This document shows positions 42,261 to 50,815 of a DNA stretch of 64,000 nt, in pieces. Under the pieces are notes generated by a model. It saw nothing but the letters and a program-made list of their open reading frames with translations. It had not been told where the DNA came from and did not search any database. Every line of letters starts with the position of its first letter. Within the stretch, counting starts at the first letter, position 1. Source of the DNA: Ruminococcus sp. (GTDB lineage Bacteria; Bacillota_A; Clostridia; Oscillospirales; Ruminococcaceae); NCBI RefSeq assembly GCF_016283395.1, contig NZ_JAEEMU010000045.1:39580-103579 (forward strand), written 5' to 3'. A program made the translations under genes and the position numbers.

Positions 42261-43544
42261 TTACTTCACAGCTTCAAAACCGTGCTGGAGGTCTGCAATG
42301 ATATCGTCAATGTGCTCTGTACCTATGGAGAGTCTTACAGTTGTAGGCGTGATGCCTGCGGCAAGAAGTTCCTCATCGCTCAGCTGCGAGTGAGTTGTTG
42401 ATGCAGGGTGTATTACCAGTGACTTAACATCGGCTACATTTGCAAGAAGTGAGAAGAGTTCGAGACTTTCTGTGAACTTCTTTGCGTCCTCGGCTGTACC
42501 CTTTATCTCAAATGTGAAGATAGATGCCGCACCATTCGGGAAGTAATTGTCGTATAACTCCTTTGCTCTGCCTGTTTTAAGTGAAGGATGGTTGACCTTT
42601 GCTACCTGTGGGTGGTTCTTGAGGAAGTCAACTACCTTGAGTGCGTTCTCTGTATGACGCTCAAGACGGAGAGAAAGCGTTTCAAGTCCCTGTAAGAGCA
42701 GGAATGAGTTGAAAGGCGAGATAGTTGCGCCCTGATCTCTCATGAGAGTTGTACGAAGCTTGAGTATGTATGCAAGGTTTCCGCAAGCCTCTGTGAATAC
42801 AACTCCGTGATATGAGGGATTTGGCTTTGAAAGTCCGGGGAATTTATCATTCTGTGCCCAGTCGAATTTACCTGAGTCAATTACTACACCGCCCATTACT
42901 GTACCGTGTCCGCCGATAAACTTTGTTGCAGAATGTACTACAACGTCTGCACCGTGCTCGATAGGTCTGAGGAGATAAGGTGTAGCAAATGTATTGTCCA
43001 CGATAAGCGGAATACCGTGCTTGTGAGCGATAGCTGCTATAGCTTCGATATCAAGAACATCTGAATTAGGATTGCCGAGAGTCTCAGCGTAAAGGAGCTT
43101 TGTATTGGGATTGATAGCCTTTTCAAAGTTTTCGGGATCGGAAGGATCAACGAATGTTGTTGTAAGTCCCTGCTCGCGGAGTGTATTGTTGAGAAGATTG
43201 AACGAACCGCCGTAGAGGTCTATGGAAGCTACGATGTGGTCGCCTGCTGTTGCGATGTTCTGTATAGCATAGCTGATAGCTGCTGAACCAGATGCTGTAG
43301 CAAGTGCGCCTGCACCTCCTTCAAGAGCTGCTATTCTCTGCTCGAATACATCAGAAGTAGGATTCATGAGTCTTGTGTAGATGTTTCCGCCTTCTGTAAG
43401 TCCGAAACGGCCTGCTGCCTGTGCAGAGTCCTTGAAAACGTATGAAGTAGTTGCGTATATCGGTACTGCTCTCGCATCTGTTGCGGGGTCCGGCTTCTCC
43501 TGACCTGCGTGTACCTGTATTGTCTCAAATTTATAATTGCTCAT
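42261..43544 (-). CDS. metY: O-acetylhomoserine aminocarboxypropyltransferase / sulfhydrylase
   Basis: A 427-residue PLP enzyme of the Cys/Met metabolism family. [37 protein letters not shown] is the MetY N terminus and [10 protein letters not shown] holds the PLP lysine. It makes homocysteine from O-acetylhomoserine and sulfide (direct sulfhydrylation) for methionine synthesis. I start at 43544 behind GGAAG. The 5' region carries a promoter, a candidate 18-codon leader ORF and a large palindrome, suggesting sulfur-responsive control. Confidence 0.93.
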   Translation of the reverse strand: MSNYKFETIQVHAGQEKPDPATDARAVPIYATTSYVFKDSAQAAGRFGLTEGGNIYTRLMNPTSDVFEQRIAALEGGAGALATASGSAAISYAIQNIATAGDHIVASIDLYGGSFNLLNNTLREQGLTTTFVDPSDPENFEKAINPNTKLLYAETLGNPNSDVLDIEAIAAIAHKHGIPLIVDNTFATPYLLRPIEHGADVVVHSATKFIGGHGTVMGGVVIDSGKFDWAQNDKFPGLSKPNPSYHGVVFTEACGNLAYILKLRTTLMRDQGATISPFNSFLLLQGLETLSLRLERHTENALKVVDFLKNHPQVAKVNHPSLKTGRAKELYDNYFPNGAASIFTFEIKGTAEDAKKFTESLELFSLLANVADVKSLVIHPASTTHSQLSDEELLAAGITPTTVRLSIGTEHIDDIIADLQHGFEAVK

Positions 43545-43592
43545 AACTGAACTTCCTTTCAAAAATTAATTATTATTGTTGTTTACTATCCA

Positions 43593-43649
43593 TTATCTGA
43601 TTTTCCGACACATTCGCTCGGAATTGATTATCTGTCTTATATCATTCAT
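43593..43649 (-). CDS. Candidate 18-residue leader peptide upstream of metY
   Basis: A short ORF translates as MNDIRQIINSERMCRKIR. It starts with ATG 8 bases after AGAGGTG and ends 49 bases upstream of metY, inside the predicted metY transcript. It holds one Met-Cys pair near its end. Length, own ribosome site and position suggest a regulatory leader ORF. I do not see an obvious attenuator hairpin. Confidence 0.5.
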   Translation of the reverse strand: MNDIRQIINSERMCRKIR

Positions 43650-43681
43650 TTTAAGCACCTCTGTGTTTTTCTTTACTCATA

Positions 43682-43711
43682 TCATACCACAGTAATAGGT
43701 ATTTGTCCAAT
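43682..43711 (-). promoter_or_regulatory. Probable metY promoter
   Basis: Minus strand TGGACA, 17-base spacer, TATGAT. The spacer contains an ATACC / GGTAT inverted pair that could be a repressor site, for example for an Rrf2/CymR-type sulfur regulator. Confidence 0.6.
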
Positions 43712-43729
43712 ACATATGAATTATCATTT

Positions 43730-43750
43730 GTTATAGACTCAGTCTATAAC
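43730..43750. repeat. 21-base perfect palindrome upstream of the metY promoter
   Basis: Arms GTTATAGACT and AGTCTATAAC around one C. Its ATAGAC half-site matches the TetR operator at 32042 but with different spacing. Confidence 0.7.
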
Positions 43751-43756
43751 TGTAAA

Positions 43757-43790
43757 TAAAAAAAATCCCCGAGAGATCATCTCGGGAATT
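43757..43790 (-). terminator. Terminator of nudC
   Basis: Minus strand stem ATTCCCGAGA / CTCGGGGAT with a short loop followed by eight T. Confidence 0.9.
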
Positions 43791-43795
43791 GAACG

Positions 43796-44614
43796 TTATA
43801 TTTTGCTTTCCTTGAATACCTGCATCATCTCATTGGTGAGGCTGTGGTTGTAGGGCTGGAGCACTATGTCCTCGCGCTTGACCCATTCTGCGTATTTTAG
43901 CTCGCTTTCGTCCATATGTATCTCGCTGTCATCTTCCGCATCGCAGAAAAATCCCACAAGTATATCCTGTGCCATGCCCCAGGGCTGAGACTTATAATAC
44001 CTGATATTTTTCACCTTTACGCCTGTTTCTTCCATTACCTCGCGCTCAACGGTCTGTTCGAGAGTCTCGCCGATCTCCGTGAAGCCTGCAACAAGGGCAT
44101 TGTGTGCAAAACCGCTGCGATACTTTGTTATAAGTATACTGTCGCCTTTAGTAACTCCCACTATTACAGCAGGATTTATCCTCGGATACTTTGTATTTCC
44201 GCATCTGCTGCATTTCAGAGCACGTTCTCTCTCGTGAAAGGCAAGCTTTTCTCCGCATTTGCCGCAGTAAATATTATCGGAATACCATTTCCAGAGATGA
44301 TATGCAGTAAAGGCTGCAAAAAGCTCCTTGCCGCTGCACTTGTCCCTGAGCTCACGTATGGTCATATACTCAAATGAGGGATAAGAACGCTCGAACTGAG
44401 TGAGTGAGATGAAATAATTCCTTTCATCAACAGAAAAGGCATAGACGCTGCCTATAGCGTCCATATCGCTTCCTTTCGGGAAAACTATCTCCCCGTCGCT
44501 GATATTTACAAGGAGTTTTCCCTCTGTGTCAAAAAACAATACCGTATCATCATTAGTCATAGTGTACGGTATGTACTTGTTGTCCAGTCTGCTCGGATAT
44601 ATGTCCTGTATCAT
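43796..44614 (-). CDS. nudC: NAD+ diphosphatase / NUDIX hydrolase (NudC-like)
   Basis: A 272-residue NudC-type enzyme. A zinc ribbon (YCGKCGEKL ... LKCSRCGNTKYPR, about residues 115-137) precedes the NUDIX box GFTEIGETLEQTVEREVMEETGV, followed by SQPWGMAQD, the SQPW motif specific to NADH pyrophosphatases. It hydrolyses NAD(H) to NMN(H) and AMP and can remove NAD caps from RNA. Single gene with its own terminator. Confidence 0.92.
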   Translation of the reverse strand: MIQDIYPSRLDNKYIPYTMTNDDTVLFFDTEGKLLVNISDGEIVFPKGSDMDAIGSVYAFSVDERNYFISLTQFERSYPSFEYMTIRELRDKCSGKELFAAFTAYHLWKWYSDNIYCGKCGEKLAFHERERALKCSRCGNTKYPRINPAVIVGVTKGDSILITKYRSGFAHNALVAGFTEIGETLEQTVEREVMEETGVKVKNIRYYKSQPWGMAQDILVGFFCDAEDDSEIHMDESELKYAEWVKREDIVLQPYNHSLTNEMMQVFKESKI

Positions 44615-44690
44615 TTTACCACCCTTTGCAACATTATATGTTATTTACATTATACGCCATATTGCTATATTTGTCAATTATAATCGAGAT

Positions 44691-44925
44691 TTACGGGCGG
44701 ATAATATCCGCCCCTACATTGCGCTCTTGTCGCTTTCATCGTAATTGGCGGACGACCAATGGTCGTCCCTACAGCGCATTTATGTTAATTGCATCGTAAG
44801 GCTCGGGCTGATGTAGGCATCAGCCCCTACAATCTACTTTCTACTTTCTGATTACTACTTTCTAATCACTACTCTCTACTTACTACTCACTAATCACTAT
44901 GTACTAACCACTAATCGCTATAAAC
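44691..44925. repeat. Composite dispersed repeat, copy 5 (three palindromes each ending CCCTACA, then heptads)
   Basis: Palindrome A 44695-44713 (arms GGGCGGATA / TATCCGCCC), B 44750-44768 (GGACGACCA / TGGTCGTCC) and C 44805-44826 (GGGCTGATG / CATCAGCCC) are each followed by CCCTACA or CTACA. A tract of CTAATCAC/CTACTTT-type 7-base units runs to 44925. Confidence 0.85.
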
Positions 44926-44927
44926 TC

Positions 44928-44956
44928 TTGACCTTTTCGGCAATTTGTGCTATTAT
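44928..44956 (+). promoter_or_regulatory. Promoter of the DEAD-box helicase gene
   Basis: TTGACC, 17-base spacer, TATTAT, followed by a short leader and GAAAGGA before the ATG at 45002. Confidence 0.75.
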
Positions 44957-45001
44957 ATTTTGTATTGGAATAAATGGAGATAAGAGTAAGAAAGGATAAA
45001 T

Positions 45002-46726
45002 ATGCATTTTAATGAACTGAATTTATCACAGGAGCTTCTTCGTGCTGTTGACGAGCTGGGATATACGGAGATGACGGAGATACAGCAGGAAAGTATCCCC
45101 CTGCTCCTTGAAGGGCGTGACGTTGTGGGACGTTCCAACACAGGTACGGGTAAGACCGCCGCTTTCGGCATACCTGCTGTTGAGAGCATTACCGAGTCTG
45201 ACAGAAAGTCGGCTGTAGTGCTCATACTATGCCCTACCCGTGAGCTTGCTATGCAGGCAAATGAGGAGATACGCAAATTCGCCAAGTACAAGGAGGGTGT
45301 GAAATCCTCTGCTGTGTACGGCGGCGCAAGTATGGAAAAGCAGATACACGAGCTGAAGCGCGGTGCTAATATAATAATAGGTACTCCCGGAAGAGTAATG
45401 GATCATATCCGCAGAAGAACTCTCAAGCTTGACAATATAAGGACAGTTATCCTCGATGAGGCTGATGAGATGCTGAATATGGGCTTCCGTGAGGACATTG
45501 AGACTATACTCGCCGATATGCCCGAGGACAGACAGACCGTTCTCTTCTCCGCTACTATGCCAAAGGAGATAATGGCTATCACCGAAAAGTACCAGACAGA
45601 CCCTGTACATATCAAAATAAAGTCAGCACAAAAGACTGTAGAGCTCATCGAGCAGTTCTACTTTGAAGTGGCTATGGGCAGAAAGACCGATGCGCTGAGA
45701 CTTCTCCTTGCGGCTTATAAGCCAACATCGGCTATGGTGTTCTGCAATACAAAGGCTATGGTGGATCAGCTCACTGAGGAACTCGTAAAGCACGGCTTCC
45801 GCGCAGCAGGTCTCCACGGCGATATGAAGCAGATACAGCGTACTCAGGTAATGAACAGCTTCAAGAACAAGTCCACGGAGATACTTGTAGCTACAGACGT
45901 TGCCGCAAGAGGTATAGATGTAAGCGGAGTCGATGCAGTGTTCAACTACGACCTGCCCCAGGACAATGAATATTATATCCACCGTATCGGCAGAACAGGC
46001 AGAGCAGGCAGGACAGGTACTGCTTATACTCTCATAAGCGGAAGAAGGCAGCTCTTTGACCTTCGTGCCATAGAAAAGTACACTCACGCCGAGATACGCG
46101 AAATGCCACTCCCCGACAAGTCTGATATCATTGCCATGAAAAAGGAAGCTGTAGTTAAGGAGATCTCCGAAGCCGCAGCAGGTCACGATGCTTATGATAT
46201 TCTCGACAGACTTGCATCAACAGGTATCGACTACCGTGAAGCTGCCGCAAGAGTTATCGCTCAGATGCTCAGGGCTGAGACCGAGTCGCTCCCTGACTTT
46301 GAAAAGGCAAAGCCTCTCAGAAAGGGCAGGAACAGCGGTGCAAAGACTGTAAAGATAGTCATAAATATCGGGCGCAACCGCAGGATAGCTCCTAATTTCA
46401 TACTGGGCGCACTTGTTGACGCTACGGGCATGACAGGCAAGGATTTCGGCAAGATAGATATATTCAACGATCATACTACCGTTGAAGTTCCCGAAGCTGA
46501 GTCGGAATACATCATTGAGAGTACGGACTCTATTAAGATAAACGGAAACAAAGTAGAAGTCAAGCTCTATAAGGGCGGAGAGAACCTTGCTCGCAGAGGC
46601 AGCCGCCGTCCCGATGACAAGCCTCGCTTTGACCGTAAAAAAGCCGCTTACGGCGGTAAAAAGAAGTCCGAGATATACACGGATTATATACCAAATCGTA
46701 AAAAACGCATGAAAAAAAGACACTGA
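45002..46726 (+). CDS. DEAD-box ATP-dependent RNA helicase with DbpA-type RNA-binding domain
   Basis: A 574-residue helicase. The Q motif (ELGYTEMTEIQQESIPLLL), Walker A (SNTGTGKTAA), DEAD (VILDEADEML), SAT (LFSATMP) and HRIGRTGRAG motifs are all present. Residues about 455-530 match the DbpA/CsdA RNA-binding fold (VKIVINIGRNRRIAPNFILGALVDATGMTGKDFGKIDIF), and a basic tail follows (KKKSEIYTDYIPNRKKRMKKRH). It likely remodels ribosome-assembly or cold-shock RNA structures, as DbpA, CsdA and CshA do. A 34-residue membrane peptide follows 12 bases downstream. Confidence 0.93.
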   Translation: MHFNELNLSQELLRAVDELGYTEMTEIQQESIPLLLEGRDVVGRSNTGTGKTAAFGIPAVESITESDRKSAVVLILCPTRELAMQANEEIRKFAKYKEGVKSSAVYGGASMEKQIHELKRGANIIIGTPGRVMDHIRRRTLKLDNIRTVILDEADEMLNMGFREDIETILADMPEDRQTVLFSATMPKEIMAITEKYQTDPVHIKIKSAQKTVELIEQFYFEVAMGRKTDALRLLLAAYKPTSAMVFCNTKAMVDQLTEELVKHGFRAAGLHGDMKQIQRTQVMNSFKNKSTEILVATDVAARGIDVSGVDAVFNYDLPQDNEYYIHRIGRTGRAGRTGTAYTLISGRRQLFDLRAIEKYTHAEIREMPLPDKSDIIAMKKEAVVKEISEAAAGHDAYDILDRLASTGIDYREAAARVIAQMLRAETESLPDFEKAKPLRKGRNSGAKTVKIVINIGRNRRIAPNFILGALVDATGMTGKDFGKIDIFNDHTTVEVPEAESEYIIESTDSIKINGNKVEVKLYKGGENLARRGSRRPDDKPRFDRKKAAYGGKKKSEIYTDYIPNRKKRMKKRH

Positions 46727-46738
46727 GAGGTGATATGA

Positions 46739-46843
46739 ATGAGCACTAAACATACTCCCGAGAAAAAAACGTGGATGCGTATCGCAGTCCTTGCTATTGC
46801 AGGACTTATGATAATCGGAGCTATCGTTCTCCCGTTCCTTTAA
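46739..46843 (+). CDS. 34-residue single-pass membrane peptide
   Basis: A short ORF: MSTKHTPEKKTWMRIAVLAI followed by AGLMIIGAIVLPFL. The charged N terminus and a hydrophobic C-terminal helix predict a small membrane protein. AGAGGTGAT precedes it and a strong terminator follows, so the DEAD-box gene and this ORF form one unit. Small proteins of this form (DUF4044-like) occur in Clostridia; function unknown. Confidence 0.75.
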   Translation: MSTKHTPEKKTWMRIAVLAIAGLMIIGAIVLPFL

Positions 46844-46854
46844 TATGCAGCAAG

Positions 46855-46892
46855 GCTGCGGTTTCAGTTTTGAAGCCGCAGCTTTTCTTTTT
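46855..46892 (+). terminator. Terminator of the helicase-small peptide operon
   Basis: Stem GCTGCGG-TTC / GAA-CCGCAGC with one mismatch and a short loop, followed by TTTTCTTTTT. Confidence 0.9.
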
Positions 46893-46905
46893 CAGTGTAA
46901 GAGTG

Positions 46906-46977
46906 GTTAGTGATTAGTGATTAGTGAGTAGATAGCAGAGAGTAGTGATTACTACTTTCTAATCACTGCTCACTAAC
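46906..46977. repeat. Composite dispersed repeat, copy 6 (heptads arranged as a 72-base hairpin)
   Basis: TAGTGAT-type heptads at 46906-46924 face their inverted copies at 46959-46977; the 19-base arms match at 17 positions. Confidence 0.75.
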
Positions 46978-47052
46978 AACTAAGATATGACATATTTCTC
47001 GTACTCGCTGCATTATAATGGTAGTACAAGACAGCAAGTCAGGAGGTGTACC

Positions 47053-47865
47053 ATGCAAACCATTTATGTTGATGTACTTATTGTACTGAACATTTATGTG
47101 AATTTCTTCCTGCTGCGCATTACCTCAGGTATTACCCACTCTCCCCTGAAAACAGGCAGATGTATTGCAGCGTCCTTATACGGGAGCTTCTTTTCGCTCA
47201 TCATTCTGCTCCCACAGCTTGGAAGCATAACAGCTCTTATTATAAAGACTGCGGCGGCTATAAGTATAGTTGCGCTTTCATTCGGTATTCACGGCAGAAA
47301 GCGGCTTATTATCAATACTTTGGCTTTCTTTGCCGCAAATTTTGTACTGGCAGGGACGGTCTACGCTGTTTATTCCCTTTTCAAGCCTGAGTTCATGCAC
47401 TTTAACAACGCCTGCTTTTACATAGACTTCTCTCTGCTCATACTTATACTTACTACAGCTGCTCTTTACGGAGCTGTAAGGCTGCTGAGAATATGGGTGG
47501 ACAGGACTCCCGAGGGGAGCTACCGAGTGTTTATACGCAGCAGGAGCAAAGTCATATCAGTAAACGGTCTTGCGGACACAGGTAACGGTCTTGTGGATCA
47601 TTTCAGCGGATCACCCGTTATAATATGTGCAGCCGAATACTTCACAGAGCTTACAGGCTCTGAGCTTGATATAGCTCATCTCCCCCGCGGATTCAGACTG
47701 CTCCCCTGTACGGCTGTTTCGGGAAGCGGACTCATACCTGTATTTCGCCCCGATGAAGTTATTATAAGCTGTACAAGCGGCGAAAAGAAGCCTGTAGACG
47801 CTGTTATCGGCTTCGGTGAATGTGGTGGGAAAGCCGTGTTCAATCCAAAGCTGCTGAAAATATAG
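47053..47865 (+). CDS. spoIIGA: Sigma-E processing peptidase SpoIIGA
   Basis: A 270-residue membrane aspartic protease with about five N-terminal membrane helices ([21 protein letters not shown] starts the first) and a C-terminal protease domain with catalytic Asp in [17 protein letters not shown]. It cleaves the pro-sequence of SigE in the mother cell once signalled by SpoIIR. I start at ATG 47053, behind AGGAGG; the longer frame lacks a ribosome site. sigE follows after 16 bases, as in other endospore formers. Confidence 0.94.
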   Translation: MQTIYVDVLIVLNIYVNFFLLRITSGITHSPLKTGRCIAASLYGSFFSLIILLPQLGSITALIIKTAAAISIVALSFGIHGRKRLIINTLAFFAANFVLAGTVYAVYSLFKPEFMHFNNACFYIDFSLLILILTTAALYGAVRLLRIWVDRTPEGSYRVFIRSRSKVISVNGLADTGNGLVDHFSGSPVIICAAEYFTELTGSELDIAHLPRGFRLLPCTAVSGSGLIPVFRPDEVIISCTSGEKKPVDAVIGFGECGGKAVFNPKLLKI

Positions 47866-47881
47866 GAAAGAAGGAGAAAAT

Positions 47882-48580
47882 ATGAACATCATCAAAAAAA
47901 TCAGAACATTTCTGCAAAAGCACCTGCAAGGCGAGGTTTTTTACGTCAACGGCTCGGACACACTTCCGCCGCCTCTTACAAGGCAGGAGGAGGAAGAAGT
48001 CTTTTCACGGCTCATGCTCCATGATACAAGTGCCAGAAACTGCCTTATAGAGCATAATCTCCGTCTTGTGGTATACATAGCGAAAAAGTTCGAGTCTACG
48101 GGAATAGGCATAGAAGATCTGATTTCTATCGGAACTATCGGACTCATCAAGGCTGTGAACACCTTCTGTCCGACGAAGAATATAAAGCTTGCCACCTATG
48201 CTTCGCGGTGTATCGAGAACGAGATACTCATGTTTCTGAGGAAGTCCTCACAGTACCGCAATGACCTTTCTATTGATGAGCCGCTGAATATAGACTATGA
48301 CGGCAATGAGCTTCTCCTGTCGGATATTCTCGGCACTGACGACGATATCGTGAGCAAGGGCATTGAAACAGAGGCAGAACGCGATATACTGAGAAGTGCG
48401 GTGTCCGAACTTGGCAAGCGTGAACGTGAGATAATGGAAATGCGCTTCGGACTCATTGACGGCAAGGAAAAAACGCAGAAAGAAGTGGCAGACTGCATCG
48501 GCATCTCACAGTCATATATATCAAGGCTCGAAAAGAAAATCATCAAGAAGCTCCGTGTGAAAATAGAAAGCATCTCCTGA
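47882..48580 (+). CDS. sigE: RNA polymerase sporulation sigma factor SigE
   Basis: A 232-residue sigma-70 family factor. [17 protein letters not shown], region 2 ([37 protein letters not shown]) and region 4 helix-turn-helix ([28 protein letters not shown]) identify SigE. The first 20 or so residues are the pro-sequence removed by SpoIIGA. SigE directs the early mother-cell program, including spoIIIA (2555-7185 in this window). sigG, which often follows, is not here. Confidence 0.95.
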   Translation: MNIIKKIRTFLQKHLQGEVFYVNGSDTLPPPLTRQEEEEVFSRLMLHDTSARNCLIEHNLRLVVYIAKKFESTGIGIEDLISIGTIGLIKAVNTFCPTKNIKLATYASRCIENEILMFLRKSSQYRNDLSIDEPLNIDYDGNELLLSDILGTDDDIVSKGIETEAERDILRSAVSELGKREREIMEMRFGLIDGKEKTQKEVADCIGISQSYISRLEKKIIKKLRVKIESIS

Positions 48581-48589
48581 CGTGTTCAG

Positions 48590-48680
48590 CCCATAGCCTT
48601 TAGCAAGTTGAGAGCAGTATCAATTCATAATTGTAGGGGCGGCGTTCCCTACAGGCTAAGGGCTAATTGCTTAGGGCTCA
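48590..48680. repeat. Composite dispersed repeat, copy 7
   Basis: TAGCCTT and TAGCAAG heptads, then a palindrome TGTAGGG / CCCTACA (48632-48653), then TAAGGGC, TAATTGC, TTAGGGC heptads. Confidence 0.75.
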
Positions 48681-48698
48681 TTTTTTTCGCTGCGGCTG

Positions 48699-48727
48699 TT
48701 GATATTTTCATATTTTTATGTTATAAT
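48699..48727 (+). promoter_or_regulatory. Promoter of recJ
   Basis: TTGATA, 17-base spacer, TATAAT, about 40 bases upstream of the recJ start. Confidence 0.75.
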
Positions 48728-48766
48728 TATTTGTTGTGTATATTATGCTTTTTCGGGAGTAGTTGT

Positions 48767-50800
48767 ATGAAAAAATGGACAGTCGGTATGCCCGACAGAA
48801 AAACTGTATCTTCACTTATGCTCAGCTGCGGTGTAAGCTCTCTTGCAGCCGCTGCTATAGCCTCAAAAGGTTATTCATCGCCTGAATCGGTCATGGAAGC
48901 CCTCAACGTTTCCGAGCTCTCAGACCCGTTTCTCATCAAAGATATGCAGAAAGCCGCAGATACCATAAATGCTGCCATTGACAGCGATGAGCGCATCTGC
49001 ATTTACGGGGATTACGACTGTGACGGCATAATGGCTACAGTAATACTCTATTCCTACCTTGCCGAAGCAGGAGCGGACGTTTTCTACTATATCCCCGAAC
49101 GCTCCGAGGGCTACGGACTCAATATGAAAGCCATAGACAGCATAGCCGAGGAAGGAGCTTCACTTATAGTCACCGTGGATAACGGTATTTCCGCAATTTC
49201 CGAAGCTGAATATATATACTCCAAGGGTATGAAGCTGGTAGTTACCGACCACCACCAGCAGGGCGAACTGCTCCCCCGAGCAGAGGCTGTAGCTGACCCT
49301 CACAGGCACGACTGCTTCTCCCCTTTCAAATATATGTGCGGTGCAGGCATAGCACTGAAACTCGTTGCTGCCCTTGACGGCGGCGACTACACTATGGCTC
49401 TTGAACAGTTCGGCGACCTTGCCGCAATTGCTACAGTTGCCGATATAGTAAGCCTTACAGGCGAAAACCGCTTCCTTGTATCATACGGTATGGAGCTGCT
49501 GAGCAATTCTGATCGTCCGTCCATAATGGCTCTTAAAGAGGTCTGCGGACTTACGGACAAGCCTGTGGACTCTCAGGTCATCGGCTTTGGTTTAGCTCCC
49601 AGGATAAATGCCGCAGGACGCTTCGGCTCTCCTAAAACAGCGGCGGAGCTGTTCCTCTGTGAGGACTACGATGAAGCCCTGACAGCCGCCCGTGAACTGG
49701 ACAGGCTCAACAATATGCGCAAGGACGCTGAAAACTCAATTATTTCCGAAATAGAAGCCATGATAGACAAAGAACCGAAGCTTATCCGCGGAAGAGTCAT
49801 CTTCCTCTGCGGTAAAGACTGGCATCACGGCGTTATCGGCATCGTTGCTTCGAGGATAGTTGAGAAGTTCGGAAAGCCCTGTTTCATTGCTTCCGAAACT
49901 GAGGGAGAGATACGCGGTTCAGCCCGTTCTTTCGGTGAATTCTCGGTATTCGATGCACTTACTGCCTGCTCAGATGTGCTTGAAAAGTTCGGCGGACACC
50001 CGGGTGCAGGCGGTTTCACCATAAAAAACGGCAAAGCTGATGAGTTCGGACAGCTCCTTGAAAAATATGCCCTCGAAAACCACAAGGTCATGCCTATAGC
50101 GGAGATAAAAGCCGATATACCTATATCTCCCACGGAGCTTACCGTTGAGAATGTACAGGGACTCAGTGTTCTCGAACCCTTCGGTACTGATAACGAAAAG
50201 CCTCTTTTCTACATTGAAAAAGCTGAGATAACCGATATCATGCCACTTTCCGACGGTGCTCACACAAAGCTGCATATAAAGCTCGGCTTCACTCAGGCTG
50301 ACGCGCTCATATTCAGAAAGTCGCCAAGTGAAACAGGTCTGGCAAAGGGCGATATATGCGATATGATAGTTAATCTCGGTATAAACGAATTCCGCGGAAA
50401 GACCTCGGTAAGCATAGTTGTATGCGATATACGTCCGCATATGTTCGAGCAGAACAAGTACTTCGCGGCAAATTCCGCCTTTGAAGCTTTCCTGCGCGGT
50501 GAGGAGCTTCCGCAGAACTATTACCCAAGTATGTATCCGTCACGAGATGACGTTGTAAAGATATACAAAGCTATCCCCAACGAGGGAATATGCTCCGATA
50601 CGCTGTATATAAGGCTAAATGACAGAAATATCAATTACTGTAAGTTCTGCATAGCCGCAGAAGCATTGAGACAGCTGGGACTGGTCACAGTCTCATGTTC
50701 AGATACAAAGATAAAAAGAGTTAAAGTCTCACAGAAAGCCGATCTGGATTCGGCTGCCGTTCTTGTCTCACTCAGGAGCAAGCTGGCAAAAAGCCACTGA
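48767..50800 (+). CDS. recJ: Single-stranded-DNA-specific exonuclease RecJ
   Basis: A 677-residue 5'-3' ssDNA exonuclease of the DHH phosphoesterase superfamily. Metal-binding motifs are readable in order: YGDYDCDGIMAT, VTVDNGISA, VTDHHQQGELLP (the DHH motif) and GGHPGAGGFTIK (DHHA1). It acts in recombination and mismatch repair. I start at 48767; the 53 upstream codons in frame would cover the promoter and repeat. The last 100 residues form a winged-helix-like extension. relA/spoT follows after 15 bases. Confidence 0.93.
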   Translation: MKKWTVGMPDRKTVSSLMLSCGVSSLAAAAIASKGYSSPESVMEALNVSELSDPFLIKDMQKAADTINAAIDSDERICIYGDYDCDGIMATVILYSYLAEAGADVFYYIPERSEGYGLNMKAIDSIAEEGASLIVTVDNGISAISEAEYIYSKGMKLVVTDHHQQGELLPRAEAVADPHRHDCFSPFKYMCGAGIALKLVAALDGGDYTMALEQFGDLAAIATVADIVSLTGENRFLVSYGMELLSNSDRPSIMALKEVCGLTDKPVDSQVIGFGLAPRINAAGRFGSPKTAAELFLCEDYDEALTAARELDRLNNMRKDAENSIISEIEAMIDKEPKLIRGRVIFLCGKDWHHGVIGIVASRIVEKFGKPCFIASETEGEIRGSARSFGEFSVFDALTACSDVLEKFGGHPGAGGFTIKNGKADEFGQLLEKYALENHKVMPIAEIKADIPISPTELTVENVQGLSVLEPFGTDNEKPLFYIEKAEITDIMPLSDGAHTKLHIKLGFTQADALIFRKSPSETGLAKGDICDMIVNLGINEFRGKTSVSIVVCDIRPHMFEQNKYFAANSAFEAFLRGEELPQNYYPSMYPSRDDVVKIYKAIPNEGICSDTLYIRLNDRNINYCKFCIAAEALRQLGLVTVSCSDTKIKRVKVSQKADLDSAAVLVSLRSKLAKSH

Positions 50801-50815
50801 TAAAGGAGAATAGAT

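Larger units (their letters stand above)
44615..45001. other. 387-base intergenic region made largely of dispersed repeats
   Basis: No gene is seen. It consists of three palindromic units, a heptad-rich tract (see the repeat entry) and the promoter of the DEAD-box helicase gene at its right end. Confidence 0.75.

Noticed and set aside
43563..43795. SAM (S-box) or SAM-II type riboswitch upstream of metY
   Set aside because: No recognisable conserved core or terminator pair; the transcript upstream of metY is only about 130 bases and contains a short ORF instead.
48608..48766. 53-codon N-terminal extension of RecJ
   Set aside because: It covers a dispersed repeat and the TTGATA/TATAAT promoter.
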